DNA of 64,000 nucleotides from Gemmataceae bacterium (GTDB lineage: Bacteria > Planctomycetota > Planctomycetia > Gemmatales > Gemmataceae): contig JAHBXO010000005.1 of assembly GCA_019636445.1 (NCBI GenBank), forward strand, positions 62,001 to 126,000. Direction: 5' to 3'. Numbering within the stretch: position 1 is the stretch's first letter; each line of letters begins with the position of its first letter. This document shows positions 34,549-50,811 of the stretch, piece after piece. Below the pieces are notes generated by a model that saw only the letters and a program-made list of their open reading frames with translations, had not been told where the DNA came from and made no database searches. A program made the translations under genes and the position numbers.

Positions 34549-35433
34549 ATGTCCGCCCCCCGCGATGTGACGAACGAGCGCATCCTCCCCGTGCCGTGCG
34601 ATTCGGTCTTCGAAGCCTACCGCGATCCCGATCAGCTCAAGCTCTGGTGGGGGCCGGACGGATTCACGAACAGCTTCCACGCTTTCGATTTCCGTCCCGG
34701 CGGTGCCTGGAACTACACCATGCACGGCCCCGACGGCGCCGACTACCGCAACGAGTGCGCGTTCGTCGCCATCGCTTCGGACCGGATCGTGCTCGATCAC
34801 CTCCGGCCGATGCACCGGTTCCTCCTCACGATGACCTTCGACGACCTCGGCGATTCGACGCGTGTCCGCTGGCACATGCGCTTCGACTCGGCGGAGGAAT
34901 GCGCAAAGGTCCGCCCGTGGGTCGAGGCCGGGAACGAGCAGAACCTGAACCGGTTGGCGGCACATCTCGCGGAACGGAAGCCCCGCGAGTTGCGGACCAC
35001 GCGCCTCGTCGCCGCGCCGCGGGAACTCGTCTGGAAGGTCTGGACCGATCCGAACCACGTCGGGAACTGGTGGGGACCGGACGGCTTCACGACGACGACC
35101 TACGAAATGGACGTGCGCCCCGGCGGCGTCTGGCGCTACGACATGCACGGCCCGGACGGCCGCGACTACCCGAACGTCGTCCGGTTCCTCGAAGTCGTCG
35201 CACCCGAACGGCTGGTGTATGTTCACGGTGGCGACGAGCACCTGGCCGAGCCGGTGAGCTTCCGCGCGGCCGTCACCTTCGCCGACCGCGGCGGCTCGAC
35301 GTTCGTCGTGCTGCGCTCGACCTTCGCGTCCGCCGAGGCGCTCGCGCGGGTCGTCCGCGATTACCACGCCGACATCGGCGCGGTGCAGCACCTTGCGAAC
35401 CTGGCGCAGTACGCCGAAGGGATGCGGGCATGA
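34549..35433 (+). CDS. Tandem SRPBCC (AHSA1-like) domain protein
   Basis: 294 residues from ATG 34549, with GGGAG 6 bases upstream. Two AHSA1/START-type domains in a row: residues ~8-145 ('VFEAYRDPDQLKLWWGPDGF', 'DFRPGGAWNYTMHGPDG') and ~150-290 ('VWKVWTDPNHVGNWWGPDGF', 'DVRPGGVWRYDMHGPDG'). Most relatives are single-domain, so this is an in-gene duplication. The domain binds hydrophobic ligands; the real ligand is unknown. Third gene of the ArsR operon, 32 bases after the VOC gene. Confidence 0.88.
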   Translation: MSAPRDVTNERILPVPCDSVFEAYRDPDQLKLWWGPDGFTNSFHAFDFRPGGAWNYTMHGPDGADYRNECAFVAIASDRIVLDHLRPMHRFLLTMTFDDLGDSTRVRWHMRFDSAEECAKVRPWVEAGNEQNLNRLAAHLAERKPRELRTTRLVAAPRELVWKVWTDPNHVGNWWGPDGFTTTTYEMDVRPGGVWRYDMHGPDGRDYPNVVRFLEVVAPERLVYVHGGDEHLAEPVSFRAAVTFADRGGSTFVVLRSTFASAEALARVVRDYHADIGAVQHLANLAQYAEGMRA

Positions 35434-35451
35434 GCATGCCGTGGGCGGTGG

Positions 35452-35994
35452 TTACTTCGCTTCGACGATCGCGCGGATGCCGGCGAGGCCCTTCTCGAAG
35501 TCTCCGCCGACGAGCTTGTCCATGTCGACCAGCATGCAGAACGCCTTACCGACGAAGCCGTTCGTGCCGGTCATGGCCCAGCGGACGGACGTGCCGCCGT
35601 TCTCGGGCCAGAAGGTGAATTCCGTGGAATGGGTGGCGCGCATGGGGCGGAAGAATTCCAGCTTCATGCGGATGAGTTCGTGGGGCCGGGATTCGAGGAT
35701 GGTCATGCGACCGGCGCCGACCTGCTTGTTGCCGTTCCAACTCATGACGGCACCGGTGCCGGCCGGCTCGCCCTCGTGCGTCTCGGTCGCGTTCGGGTCG
35801 AGCTTCGCCCACGGCGACCACGCCTGCCAGAGGTGCAGGTCGTTCACTTGCTCGAAGACCCGGTCGGTCGGCGCGGCGAACGTTGCCGACCTCGCGATGC
35901 GGAACTCTCCGGGCCGGCGTGAGACGACGACAAACAGAACGACGAACAGGACGACGACAACGCCGGCCACGACGAGCAGACTGTCGAGCAGCAC
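35452..35994 (-). CDS. Membrane-anchored SRPBCC-family protein
   Basis: 180 residues. An N-terminal membrane helix (about 5-25, Val-rich) is followed by a polyketide-cyclase/SRPBCC domain: 'RSATFAAPTDRVFEQVNDLH', 'WQAWSPWAKLDP', 'GAVMSWNGNKQVGAGRMTI' and a C-terminal helix 'GGDFEKGLAGIRAIVE'. It converges on the ArsR operon (stops 18 bases apart). It may bind the same class of ligand, but that is only context. Confidence 0.85.
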   Translation of the reverse strand: MLLDSLLVVAGVVVVLFVVLFVVVSRRPGEFRIARSATFAAPTDRVFEQVNDLHLWQAWSPWAKLDPNATETHEGEPAGTGAVMSWNGNKQVGAGRMTILESRPHELIRMKLEFFRPMRATHSTEFTFWPENGGTSVRWAMTGTNGFVGKAFCMLVDMDKLVGGDFEKGLAGIRAIVEAK

Positions 35995-36012
35995 GGGAAC
36001 CTCCTCGTCCGG

Positions 36013-39000
36013 TCACTTCGCCGCGGCGTCGATCATGCGGATGTATTGCTCGGCGATCGCCCGCTGAGGCAGGTAGGCCGGCAAGTCGATCTTCTCCGGC
36101 TTGAGAGCCTGCTGAAATCGATAACGGGCCTCGGAGGGCTTGCCTTCCAGCAGCAGCAGGACACCGCGGTGGATGTAGAAATCCACGTGGGTCTGCCATT
36201 TATTGACGCTGAACTGGATCGCGCCTTGTCCGAGCGTGCCGATACCGCCGACCAGCCCCATCAGGTGTGGCGTTCCGATGTAGCGGTCGAACTCGCGCAG
36301 ATCGGGCTTTGCGGTGGCAACGCGGACGAACCCGCGTTCGATGTCGTTCATCGTCAGCATCTTCATGGACTCTTCCATGGCCACGCCCACGCGGGTAAAA
36401 TCGCCGCGGAGGTGGAGCAGGTCGGAGCGCATGCCGACGACGAACCGGGAATAGGCCTCGGCCTGCGGCCGCTTGGCGGGATCCTCGGCGAGCTTTTCCA
36501 GGCTGTCTTCCAGCTCGCGAAGGAAGTAATCGGCATCGTCGAGCCGACCGAGTTCCAGATACACATCGATCATCTGCAGGATGAGTCGGATCGGATCCGG
36601 CCCCAGGGCATCGGGCCAGGCATCCTGGAATTTCGCTTGGGCCCGACCGTACAGCCGTAGCTCCACGGCGGCCTGGATTTGCTGGTGGAGATCGCGATTC
36701 TTCAGTTGCTCCAACCGGTCGTTCGCTCGGGAAGTCAGCACGTCGAGTTGGTTGGCCTGCCGTTCGAACTCCTTCATCATCGCTTCCGCGCGTTTGCTGT
36801 CCCGCGCCGCCAGTTCGGTGCGGGAGAAATAGCGGCGGACGAGCGAGAAGACTTCGGACATGGATTCGGCGAGGGGCGGCCGGCGTTCGTCACCGCTCGC
36901 GGCATAGAGTCGGAAGAGCCAGAAGGCGGATTGATAGGCGAGCGGGGCGCTCCCGGGCCGGATGGATTCCGGCGGCTCGATCCGATCGAGATAACCCCGT
37001 AGGCCCGCGATCTCCAGCTTGCGTTTGAGGTCGTCGCGCAGTCCGGGGATGGACGCAGGCACGCCCTGGTCTTCCGGCCCGCGACCGAACCCGCCGGCAT
37101 AGGCCAACACAAAATAGGAATCGGGGTAGTCGGGATTTTCGGCGATCGCACGGTAGGCGGCGCGCAAGGCGAGGTAACGGTATGCGGTCGTGAGATCGTC
37201 GGGGCGATACGTCAGATTCTGTGCGACCTGGGCAAGCGGGTAGCTGCCGACCGCGGCCCCGGCGACGGGCCAGACCACGGTTTTCTGGAAGAAATCCAAC
37301 TCCGCGTGCTTGATCGCGATCTCGTTCCAGATCGTCGCGTCGAGCGCTTCGAGCGGAGGGGGCTTCGGCGGGTCGAGGACGAAGGGATCGAGGAAAGTCG
37401 GTTCGGTCGGAATGCGCCGCTGGCCCGGCTGCGGTTCCTTCGCGGGCTGGGCGAGATCGGGATGGAACGCCAGCCGGACTGGATTGAACGCCAGCGCCCG
37501 GAATCGGTCGAGGTCGTAGCGTTTGGCGCTGCGGTCGCCGAGAACGATGCAGCGGCCATCGACATGCCAGAGCGAATGCGTGCCGGTGAAGGACGAAAGC
37601 TGATAGAGCGGCGCGGTGTCCACGCGTTGGGCCGGCGGCAGCGTCTTGCCGGTATAGATGACATAGGTCGCGTCGAGCGCGTGGCAGTATTCCCGGAAAT
37701 TCGCGATCTCGACTTCTTCGATGGTTTCGCCGGGCTGGCGATCGAGGAAGATCCGCCGTGCCTTGATGAACGGTTCCAACTCCGGCAGGTGGAAGCCGTG
37801 CCGGCTGTTCACCAGGACTTTTTCCTTGGGCGCAAACCAGGCAATGTGGTTGGCGAGCTCGAAATTGATCGCGACGCCGCGATAGTCGTCGGGCATCGTT
37901 CCCGCGTCGCGCCAGCGTTGCAGCAGTTCGGCCGTGCGTTTCAAGCCCGGGTCGGGTTCGACGCCCCACGCGCAGCGGCGGACCATCGAGGGATGGTTTG
38001 CGGGTGGGACCAACCAGCCGGGGTAGGCCGCGGCCACGAGCATCAAGGCAAAGGGAAACGCGATGAGTCGCCCCACGCTCGCGAGCATGAGCAGGAGCTT
38101 CGCCCGCGGGCCGTCGGGCGGGCCGAGTTGGATCCGATCAACGAGGCCCCCCAGCGCAATGGCCAAGATGGGAACCGCCACCACGGCGAACGCGAGGATG
38201 AGCGTGTGATGGACGAGCGCGAGGCCGGCAAACGCGATCCAGAGCAGCAGGTGGGCGACGCGGAGCCGCGCATAGCCGAGGGCAAGGACGAGTCCGCCGC
38301 CGAACAGGAGTCCGGCGAACGCAAGGCCGTTTCCGTTCCACCCCCGGCCCGTGAGCCGCAGGTAAAGCCGCTCGTTCAGAGGCGAAAGGGAGATGGTCGC
38401 CGTCTCGTAATCGGATTGATAGTTCGGCGGCAGCGAAAGGCCCAACTCCACGGGCACCTGCCAGACGCGAACATGATGCGGCGTCAGGCTGGCGGCGACG
38501 ACGCCCACGCCCAGCGCCAGGGCCAACTGGCTGACGGAAGGGATACCCGCCTCAGGGTCCGTCGCACGGAACATCCGCTGCAGCAACTCGCCCACGAGGA
38601 CGATCGCGAGCGCCAGAGGACCAAGCACGAACCATGCGTCGCACGAGGCCCAAACCCAGAACAGGATGCCGAGACCGATCAGATTCGTACGCGCCCCCGC
38701 CTTCCAATCGCGCCCCAGCACGATCACCAGTGTGCAAGCCAGAAACAGCGCGTTGAGCAGAAAGGGGCGTAATGTGGCCAACGGTGCCGTGGCGACCACC
38801 GCGACGGCAGCGGCCCCCACCCACGGCCACAACGTCTGACCCGAACGCCGGATCGCGAACAGCAGCGCGAACGACAACGCGAAGAGGAACGCCTTCACCG
38901 CCACGATCACGAATCCGGTCGGATCGGCGTTGTACAGCAGGTACATCCCCGTCGAAGCGAGCCAGTTGTGATTGACCCAGACCCGGCCTTCCGTGGCGTA

Positions 39001-39249
39001 GGAAAAGGGGTCGGTTCCGAAGCGGTACGAACCGTTCAGCAGCGCCCGTCCACTCGCGTAATTCAACCATTGATCGCTGTTGCGCGCAATGTGGGACGCG
39101 ATCATGAACGCGGCGACGAGCACAAGCATCGCCATCGCGGCATCGACCGATTTCACCCATTGCGGCCAGCTCGCCACACTCGGTGCGGTCGGCGCGGCGG
39201 CCGGGGCGGACGGCTCCACCGGCGGATCAATCGGCGTGGGTGCTTTCAC
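36013..39249 (-). CDS. Large polytopic membrane protein with helical-repeat C-terminal domain
   Basis: 1078 residues. The first ~430 residues contain about ten hydrophobic helices with a long first loop ('SDQWLNYASGRALLNGSYRF', 'DPFSYATEGRVWVNHNWLA'), a layout recalling polytopic glycosyltransferase-like planctomycete proteins. A periplasmic middle part (430-700) follows, then an alpha-helical region (700-1078) with TPR-like pairs such as 'YLELGRLDDADYFLRELEDS' and 'GKPSEARYRFQQALKPEKI'. I cannot name a function. It ends 18 bases before the SRPBCC gene start and may be co-transcribed with it. Confidence 0.7.
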   Translation of the reverse strand: MKAPTPIDPPVEPSAPAAAPTAPSVASWPQWVKSVDAAMAMLVLVAAFMIASHIARNSDQWLNYASGRALLNGSYRFGTDPFSYATEGRVWVNHNWLASTGMYLLYNADPTGFVIVAVKAFLFALSFALLFAIRRSGQTLWPWVGAAAVAVVATAPLATLRPFLLNALFLACTLVIVLGRDWKAGARTNLIGLGILFWVWASCDAWFVLGPLALAIVLVGELLQRMFRATDPEAGIPSVSQLALALGVGVVAASLTPHHVRVWQVPVELGLSLPPNYQSDYETATISLSPLNERLYLRLTGRGWNGNGLAFAGLLFGGGLVLALGYARLRVAHLLLWIAFAGLALVHHTLILAFAVVAVPILAIALGGLVDRIQLGPPDGPRAKLLLMLASVGRLIAFPFALMLVAAAYPGWLVPPANHPSMVRRCAWGVEPDPGLKRTAELLQRWRDAGTMPDDYRGVAINFELANHIAWFAPKEKVLVNSRHGFHLPELEPFIKARRIFLDRQPGETIEEVEIANFREYCHALDATYVIYTGKTLPPAQRVDTAPLYQLSSFTGTHSLWHVDGRCIVLGDRSAKRYDLDRFRALAFNPVRLAFHPDLAQPAKEPQPGQRRIPTEPTFLDPFVLDPPKPPPLEALDATIWNEIAIKHAELDFFQKTVVWPVAGAAVGSYPLAQVAQNLTYRPDDLTTAYRYLALRAAYRAIAENPDYPDSYFVLAYAGGFGRGPEDQGVPASIPGLRDDLKRKLEIAGLRGYLDRIEPPESIRPGSAPLAYQSAFWLFRLYAASGDERRPPLAESMSEVFSLVRRYFSRTELAARDSKRAEAMMKEFERQANQLDVLTSRANDRLEQLKNRDLHQQIQAAVELRLYGRAQAKFQDAWPDALGPDPIRLILQMIDVYLELGRLDDADYFLRELEDSLEKLAEDPAKRPQAEAYSRFVVGMRSDLLHLRGDFTRVGVAMEESMKMLTMNDIERGFVRVATAKPDLREFDRYIGTPHLMGLVGGIGTLGQGAIQFSVNKWQTHVDFYIHRGVLLLLEGKPSEARYRFQQALKPEKIDLPAYLPQRAIAEQYIRMIDAAAK

Positions 39250-39318
39250 GAAGGCCTCGGCGGCGCGGCAGGGATTGGCGAAAAGTCACGGTAGATACGC
39301 CGCGCGGGTCGGTCAAGT

Positions 39319-39609
39319 TCACCGGGACCCCGTTGGACGGGTCTCGACCGTCCGGACCGCCGGACGCGGAGAGGGAGTAAATCGCCCGAACCAGCCGTAC
39401 CGCACCGGCGATCGGGGGCCAAAGGTTTCCGGCGTCTGCTGCGGCGAATAGATGGGAACGGGCTGCTTGTGATGGCCCAACACCCGGTGAACGCCGGGCG
39501 CGGTCGGACCGTTCGGAAGCTCGTGATAGTGCCAGTCATGGGATGATTGGGCCATCGTCGGGCCGGCCAAGCTGATTCCGATGCCCAAGGCGAACATTTT
39601 CAAATACAT
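39319..39609 (-). CDS. Small secreted protein of unknown function
   Basis: 96 residues if translation starts at ATG 39609 (MYLKMFALGIG); ATG 39621 and 39639 are equally possible. A signal peptide with hydrophobic core 'MFALGIGISLAG' and cleavage near 'TMA-QSS' precedes a His/Pro-rich mature part ('DWHYHELPNGP', 'HHKQPVPIYSPQQ'). No family recognised. It lies between clpS and the large membrane protein gene on the same strand. Confidence 0.55.
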   Translation of the reverse strand: MYLKMFALGIGISLAGPTMAQSSHDWHYHELPNGPTAPGVHRVLGHHKQPVPIYSPQQTPETFGPRSPVRYGWFGRFTPSPRPAVRTVETRPTGSR

Positions 39610-39735
39610 GGCGGGATCCATTCCGGATGATTCGCTCATCGGCCGAAATGCCTTGCGGCGACAATCGGGAGCACCGGTCCGGCGGCGTCTCAAGTGGGGA
39701 ACGGTCGGCACAACCGGCACGACCGCGCCGACTGC

Positions 39736-40062
39736 TCAGGGAGCCGGTTCCACCGTCACACGCAGCGGCTTCGCTCCCGCTTTTACCCGATCCGGGTCCG
39801 GTCCGCACGAAATGATTTGATCCGCCTTCAACTCCGCCAATTCCATCGCGCCGGTCCAGACGATCGCGCGATCGGACTTATGGGCTTCCAGCATGAGCTG
39901 GACGCAACGCTCCACCGTGTAGCCGAAGACCTTTCGGAGTACGGCGGCCACGTATTCCATCGTGTTCACGTCATCGTTGTGCAGGATGACGGAGTACGGC
40001 GGCTGCCGTTGCGTACGGTTCGCCGTCTCTTCGCTCGGCCGGGTGATCGTGGAAGCGGGCAT
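39736..40062 (-). CDS. clpS: ATP-dependent Clp protease adaptor ClpS
   Basis: 108 residues. The core 'PYSVILHNDDVNTMEYVAAV' followed by 'VERCVQLMLEAHKSDRAIVW' is the ClpS signature, with the N-degron pocket Asp pair (NDD). It hands N-end-rule substrates to ClpA or ClpC. The C-terminal ~20 residues, 'CGPDPDRVKAGAKPLRVTVE', replace the usual 'ALP' end. The start codon abuts a long hairpin (40063-40111). No clpA gene is adjacent. Confidence 0.9.
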   Translation of the reverse strand: MPASTITRPSEETANRTQRQPPYSVILHNDDVNTMEYVAAVLRKVFGYTVERCVQLMLEAHKSDRAIVWTGAMELAELKADQIISCGPDPDRVKAGAKPLRVTVEPAP

Positions 40063-40111
40063 GGCGTCTCATCTCGCGGAACTTCGATATTCTACCGCGA
40101 GATGCGACGCC
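40063..40111 (-). promoter_or_regulatory. 17-bp hairpin directly before the clpS start codon
   Basis: GGCGTCTCATCTCGCGG (40063-40079) pairs with CCGCGAGATGCGACGCC (40095-40111), one mismatch in 17, loop 15 bases. In the clpS mRNA the stem ends at the base before AUG and contains the only purine-rich stretch (GAGATGAGA) that could act as Shine-Dalgarno sequence. Folding would hide it. The hairpin could alternatively terminate transcription of the upstream ppiC-like gene, but lacks a U tract. Confidence 0.6.
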
Positions 40112-40149
40112 CGCCACCGGGACCGACGACGTGGCGGACATGGTCCGCA

Positions 40150-41232
40150 TCATTTTTTCGGTGCGGTCGCACCGGCCGGCTGCACCGGCTGTTGGTGCTG
40201 CCGCAGCACGTCCTCCGCCAGTTCGCGGCTCGACTTCTCGAAACGCCACTGCGACGGCGGGCCGCTCAGCAGCACCGCCGGGTTCGCCGCCTTGCACAGC
40301 TCCGCGAACATCTTCGGGATCTCGGCCGTCAGCTTCAGATCGTACGCTTCCTTGTAGAGCTTTTCCTTCACGTCCGCATACTTCACCTTCGAATCCGGCG
40401 GCAGCGTCTTGAGCAGTTTCATCACCATGTAGCCCTGCTGCGTCTCGAAGATGTGGCTGACCTCGCCTTCCTTCAGTTCGAAGGCCACCTTTTCAACGAT
40501 CTTGTCCTTGTCATCGCCGATCTGGAAGCGGGCGATCGGCTTGATTTCGCCGGCCGTGGACGCCAGCCCCGCGTTCGCCTGCGTCCGCGCGGTGGCATCG
40601 AACTCCGAATCGCTCTTGCGGATCAGTTCCCAGGTCTTCGTGATCGATTTGAAATCGTCCCCCTTCGGCCAGATGATGATCTTCACGGCCTTCTTCTCGC
40701 CGTACTCGCGCTCGAAGATGCGCTGCACGTCGGCCTCGGCCACCACCACGCGCTTCGACTCCTCGCACATCTTGCCGAGCAGCAGCCGCGGGCGGACGAC
40801 GTCCTCCATCCACTCGTAAAAGGTCTTGTTGTACTTCGGCAGCAGGAGGTTGATGAAATCCTCCTTGCGGATCGGCGGGTTCGAGATGTTCAGGTCCGCC
40901 TTGAAAGCGGCTTCCATCTCCTGCGGCGTGACGGTGATCTTGCGCCGCTTCGCCTCTTCCTCGATGATCATCTTGTTGACGAGGAGTTCGACCTTTTCGT
41001 GGCCGCCGCGGGCGATGAGGAATTCGGCGAGGTCGGCACGGGTAACCGGGACGGTGTTGTAGATGTAGGCGACGGGTCGGCTGCCGTAGTCCTTCGACTT
41101 CGGGTCGACGAGCGTCGGTTCCGGGGACGGTGCGCCGAGCGGCGATTGCGTCATGGCCCGCTGCGCCATCGCCCCGACACCGACCGCCAAGGCCCCGGCC
41201 AATAGCAACCGCTTGCGGAAAATCGTCGCCAT
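40150..41232 (-). CDS. SurA/PpiC-like periplasmic foldase or peptidyl-prolyl isomerase
   Basis: 360 residues from ATG 41232, with GAGGGA about 6 bases upstream; ATG 41247 is the alternative. A signal peptide (about 1-30) precedes a SurA-N-type helical region ('VTRADLAEFLIARGG', 'KMIIEEEAKRRKITVTPQEM', 'YEWMEDVVRPRLLLGKMC'), followed by a parvulin-like region ('AGEIKPIARFQIG', 'VEKVAFELKEGEVSHIFET', 'GYMVMKLLKTLPP'). It probably helps fold outer-membrane or secreted proteins. The parvulin active-site set is not complete, so a pure chaperone role is possible. Confidence 0.72.
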   Translation of the reverse strand: MATIFRKRLLLAGALAVGVGAMAQRAMTQSPLGAPSPEPTLVDPKSKDYGSRPVAYIYNTVPVTRADLAEFLIARGGHEKVELLVNKMIIEEEAKRRKITVTPQEMEAAFKADLNISNPPIRKEDFINLLLPKYNKTFYEWMEDVVRPRLLLGKMCEESKRVVVAEADVQRIFEREYGEKKAVKIIIWPKGDDFKSITKTWELIRKSDSEFDATARTQANAGLASTAGEIKPIARFQIGDDKDKIVEKVAFELKEGEVSHIFETQQGYMVMKLLKTLPPDSKVKYADVKEKLYKEAYDLKLTAEIPKMFAELCKAANPAVLLSGPPSQWRFEKSSRELAEDVLRQHQQPVQPAGATAPKK

Positions 41233-41243
41233 TCTCGTCCCTC

Positions 41244-41298
41244 GCACGAAATAGACTGAAGTCGGTTCGGCGAAATACCGACAACGGTCGTTTCGTGC
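41244..41298 (-). promoter_or_regulatory. Nested hairpin upstream of the PpiC-like gene
   Basis: Outer stem GCACGAAA (41244-41251) with TTTCGTGC (41291-41298) and inner stem GTCGGT (41261-41266) with ACCGAC (41277-41282). It occupies the 93-base gap between the giant kinase gene stop and the PpiC-like gene start. It could end transcription of the kinase gene or structure the next gene's leader. Confidence 0.4.
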
Positions 41299-41325
41299 AA
41301 GGGGAAATGCCCCGGTCGATCGCAG

Positions 41326-48687
<7,362 letters not shown>

Positions 48688-48805
48688 GCGGAGAGGGTCC
48701 TGGGCAACCGGAGCATTGTAATCTTTCACAAACGATTGCTCAACGATCTTGCTTTCCCGAAATGCCTCGTTATGGTCGGCCGGCAATTCCTCGGGAGTAG
48801 CTACC

Positions 48806-49054
48806 ATGCGCAGCACGGCGATGGGATTGTTGGCGGTCGTGGCACTGACAGGTTCGAAACCGGCGGGATCACCGCCGCTGGACACGGGCCGGGAGGGCAC
48901 GCCGATCGAGCGCGAGTTCCACCTCGCTCCGCCGCCGGAGCCGCGCGCGACCGAAGGGGTGCCTGTCCTGCCGAAATCACCTGGGAAGTCGGAGTTTTCG
49001 GCGATCGGCCAACTGGCGTTTCCCTGGCTCGCGATCGTGTTCGATCAACGATGA
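48806..49054 (+). CDS. Small secreted protein of unknown function
   Basis: 82 residues from ATG 48806, with GGAG 9 bases upstream. A hydrophobic N-terminal segment 'MGLLAVVALTGS' suggests a signal peptide. The mature part is Pro/Glu-rich ('HLAPPPEPRATEG') and ends 'FPWLAIVFDQR'. Nothing recognised. It overlaps the end of the convergent kinase gene by 10 bases and diverges from the giant kinase gene. Confidence 0.5.
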   Translation: MRSTAMGLLAVVALTGSKPAGSPPLDTGREGTPIEREFHLAPPPEPRATEGVPVLPKSPGKSEFSAIGQLAFPWLAIVFDQR

Positions 49055-50589
49055 GCCGCGTGTTCCTTCGCGAGGCGACGCAGGCGCGTGCCGATCAGTA
49101 ACGTGACGACGGCCCAGACGCTGCCGTACAGGATCGGACAGAATCGCGGCACCATAGACATGACGGGGATGAGCAGGAGGAAGGTGATGCCGACGAGGTA
49201 GCAACCGCCCCAGAACATGGCGCCGAGCGAAAAGAAGGCGACGGCGGAGGCCCCGCAGATCGCCTCGTAGAAGGCGGGGCTTTGAAAGCTCTCCTCACCG
49301 GGGTTCAAGCCGAGATTCACGAAGAGCATGCCGGCGACGACGATGAAGCTACCCCAGACGGAGAGCATGTGCTGTTCGGCGGGGTTCGCGGGCCAGATGC
49401 GGCCGTTGCCATAGTAGAGGAAAAGCGAAATGCCGATGATCGGTCGCAACGCATAGGCGGGCAGGACCCAGGTCGCGGGCCATTCCTGGAACCGGACGTA
49501 GGTGGCGTACACTTCCGGCAGAAAAATCACCGGGGCCAGCCAGAGGAAAAACCCGGCGTACGGGACGAATTGCTTGTCGTGGTGGCTCTTTTCGAGCATC
49601 CAGGCAACGCGTTCGACAGCGTTGAGTTGCCGAGCGGAGATCGATTCGCCGCAGAGGAACCGTCGGAGGTCCTCCGCGAGTTCGCCCGCATTCGCGTAGC
49701 GCTGTTCGGGGTCTTTCGACAGGCATTTCCGGCAGATGGTTTCGAGGTCGCGCGGGGCGTCCTTCCCCGAATCGGAGAGTGACGGCGGATCGTGGTGGAT
49801 CACCTTCTGCAACAGGTCCTGCAGGCTCTCGGAAGCGAAGGGCGGCTTGCCGGTGAGAAGTTCGAAAAGGATGACACCGATGGCGTAGACGTCCGCGGGC
49901 GGGCCGACATCCTTGGCATTGCCGGACGCCTGTTCGGGGGCCATGTAGTTCGGCGTCCCCATGATGGCGCCGGTGTTGGTGTGGTCGTGTTCGGTGTCGA
50001 GGCGTTTCGCGAGGCCGAAGTCGCCGACCTTGGGGTTGCCGTCGTCGTCGAGGAGGATGTTGCCGGGTTTCAGATCGCGGTGGACGATGCCGGCGTCGTG
50101 GGCGCTCTCGACGGCGCGGGCGATCCGTTCCACGATCTCCGCCGCGGCATGTGCGGGCAGGGTCCGCCCCTTGGTCTTGCGGGCAAGGGAGCCCCCCTCG
50201 CAGAGTTCCATGCTGAAGTACGGCAATCCGTGGTGCTCGCCGACCTCGTAGACCTGCACGATGCCGGGGTTCTTGAGTTGGGCCGTCGCTTCGATCTCCG
50301 TTCGGAAGCGGACGCGTTCGGCTTCACCGGCGTGGCCGCCGCCGAGGATCATCTTGAGCGCCACGGTGCGGTTGGCGGCGATCTGCCGGGCGCGGTAGAC
50401 CACGCCCATGCCCCCGCGGCCGATCTCGCCGAGGATCTCGTAGCCCGGCACCGATTGCTGGCCGGCCGTGAGCGCCGCCGCCAGCGCGAGCTGCTCGCCC
50501 GTTTGCATCACCGTGCGGGTGTGTTCCTCGGGCTGATAGAGCTGCGTGGTGTGCGTCGGCGGCGCGGATTCGTGGGTGGTATCGGCCAT
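49045..50589 (-). CDS. Ser/Thr protein kinase with C-terminal multi-pass membrane domain
   Basis: 514 residues. Complete kinase domain ~50-310: 'GEIGRGGMGVVYRA', ATP-anchoring Lys 79, 'IVHRDLKPGNILLDD', 'VGDFGLAKR', 'GTPNYMAPEQASG'. After a short linker, five or six hydrophobic segments (~345-500) form a compact membrane domain instead of the usual single helix plus sensor. Planctomycete-type Hanks kinase; signal and targets unknown. Confidence 0.9.
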   Translation of the reverse strand: MADTTHESAPPTHTTQLYQPEEHTRTVMQTGEQLALAAALTAGQQSVPGYEILGEIGRGGMGVVYRARQIAANRTVALKMILGGGHAGEAERVRFRTEIEATAQLKNPGIVQVYEVGEHHGLPYFSMELCEGGSLARKTKGRTLPAHAAAEIVERIARAVESAHDAGIVHRDLKPGNILLDDDGNPKVGDFGLAKRLDTEHDHTNTGAIMGTPNYMAPEQASGNAKDVGPPADVYAIGVILFELLTGKPPFASESLQDLLQKVIHHDPPSLSDSGKDAPRDLETICRKCLSKDPEQRYANAGELAEDLRRFLCGESISARQLNAVERVAWMLEKSHHDKQFVPYAGFFLWLAPVIFLPEVYATYVRFQEWPATWVLPAYALRPIIGISLFLYYGNGRIWPANPAEQHMLSVWGSFIVVAGMLFVNLGLNPGEESFQSPAFYEAICGASAVAFFSLGAMFWGGCYLVGITFLLLIPVMSMVPRFCPILYGSVWAVVTLLIGTRLRRLAKEHAAHR

Positions 50590-50811
50590 GGCGTCCGCGG
50601 GCGGGAAAAAGGACGATGGCGGAATTGTATCGACTCAATCCGGCCGCTTGGCTCCACTTTCCCGCTCCAAACCGAATCCGCGCGGCGAATTCCATGCGAC
50701 TCTCGGATTTTCTCCAAACGCCCCGTATAACACCAGCATCGGATTGTCCACCAACGACTCAGCGGAACGGAAATCGCTTCCGCACTCATAAACGACACGG
50801 CAGGTTCTGGA

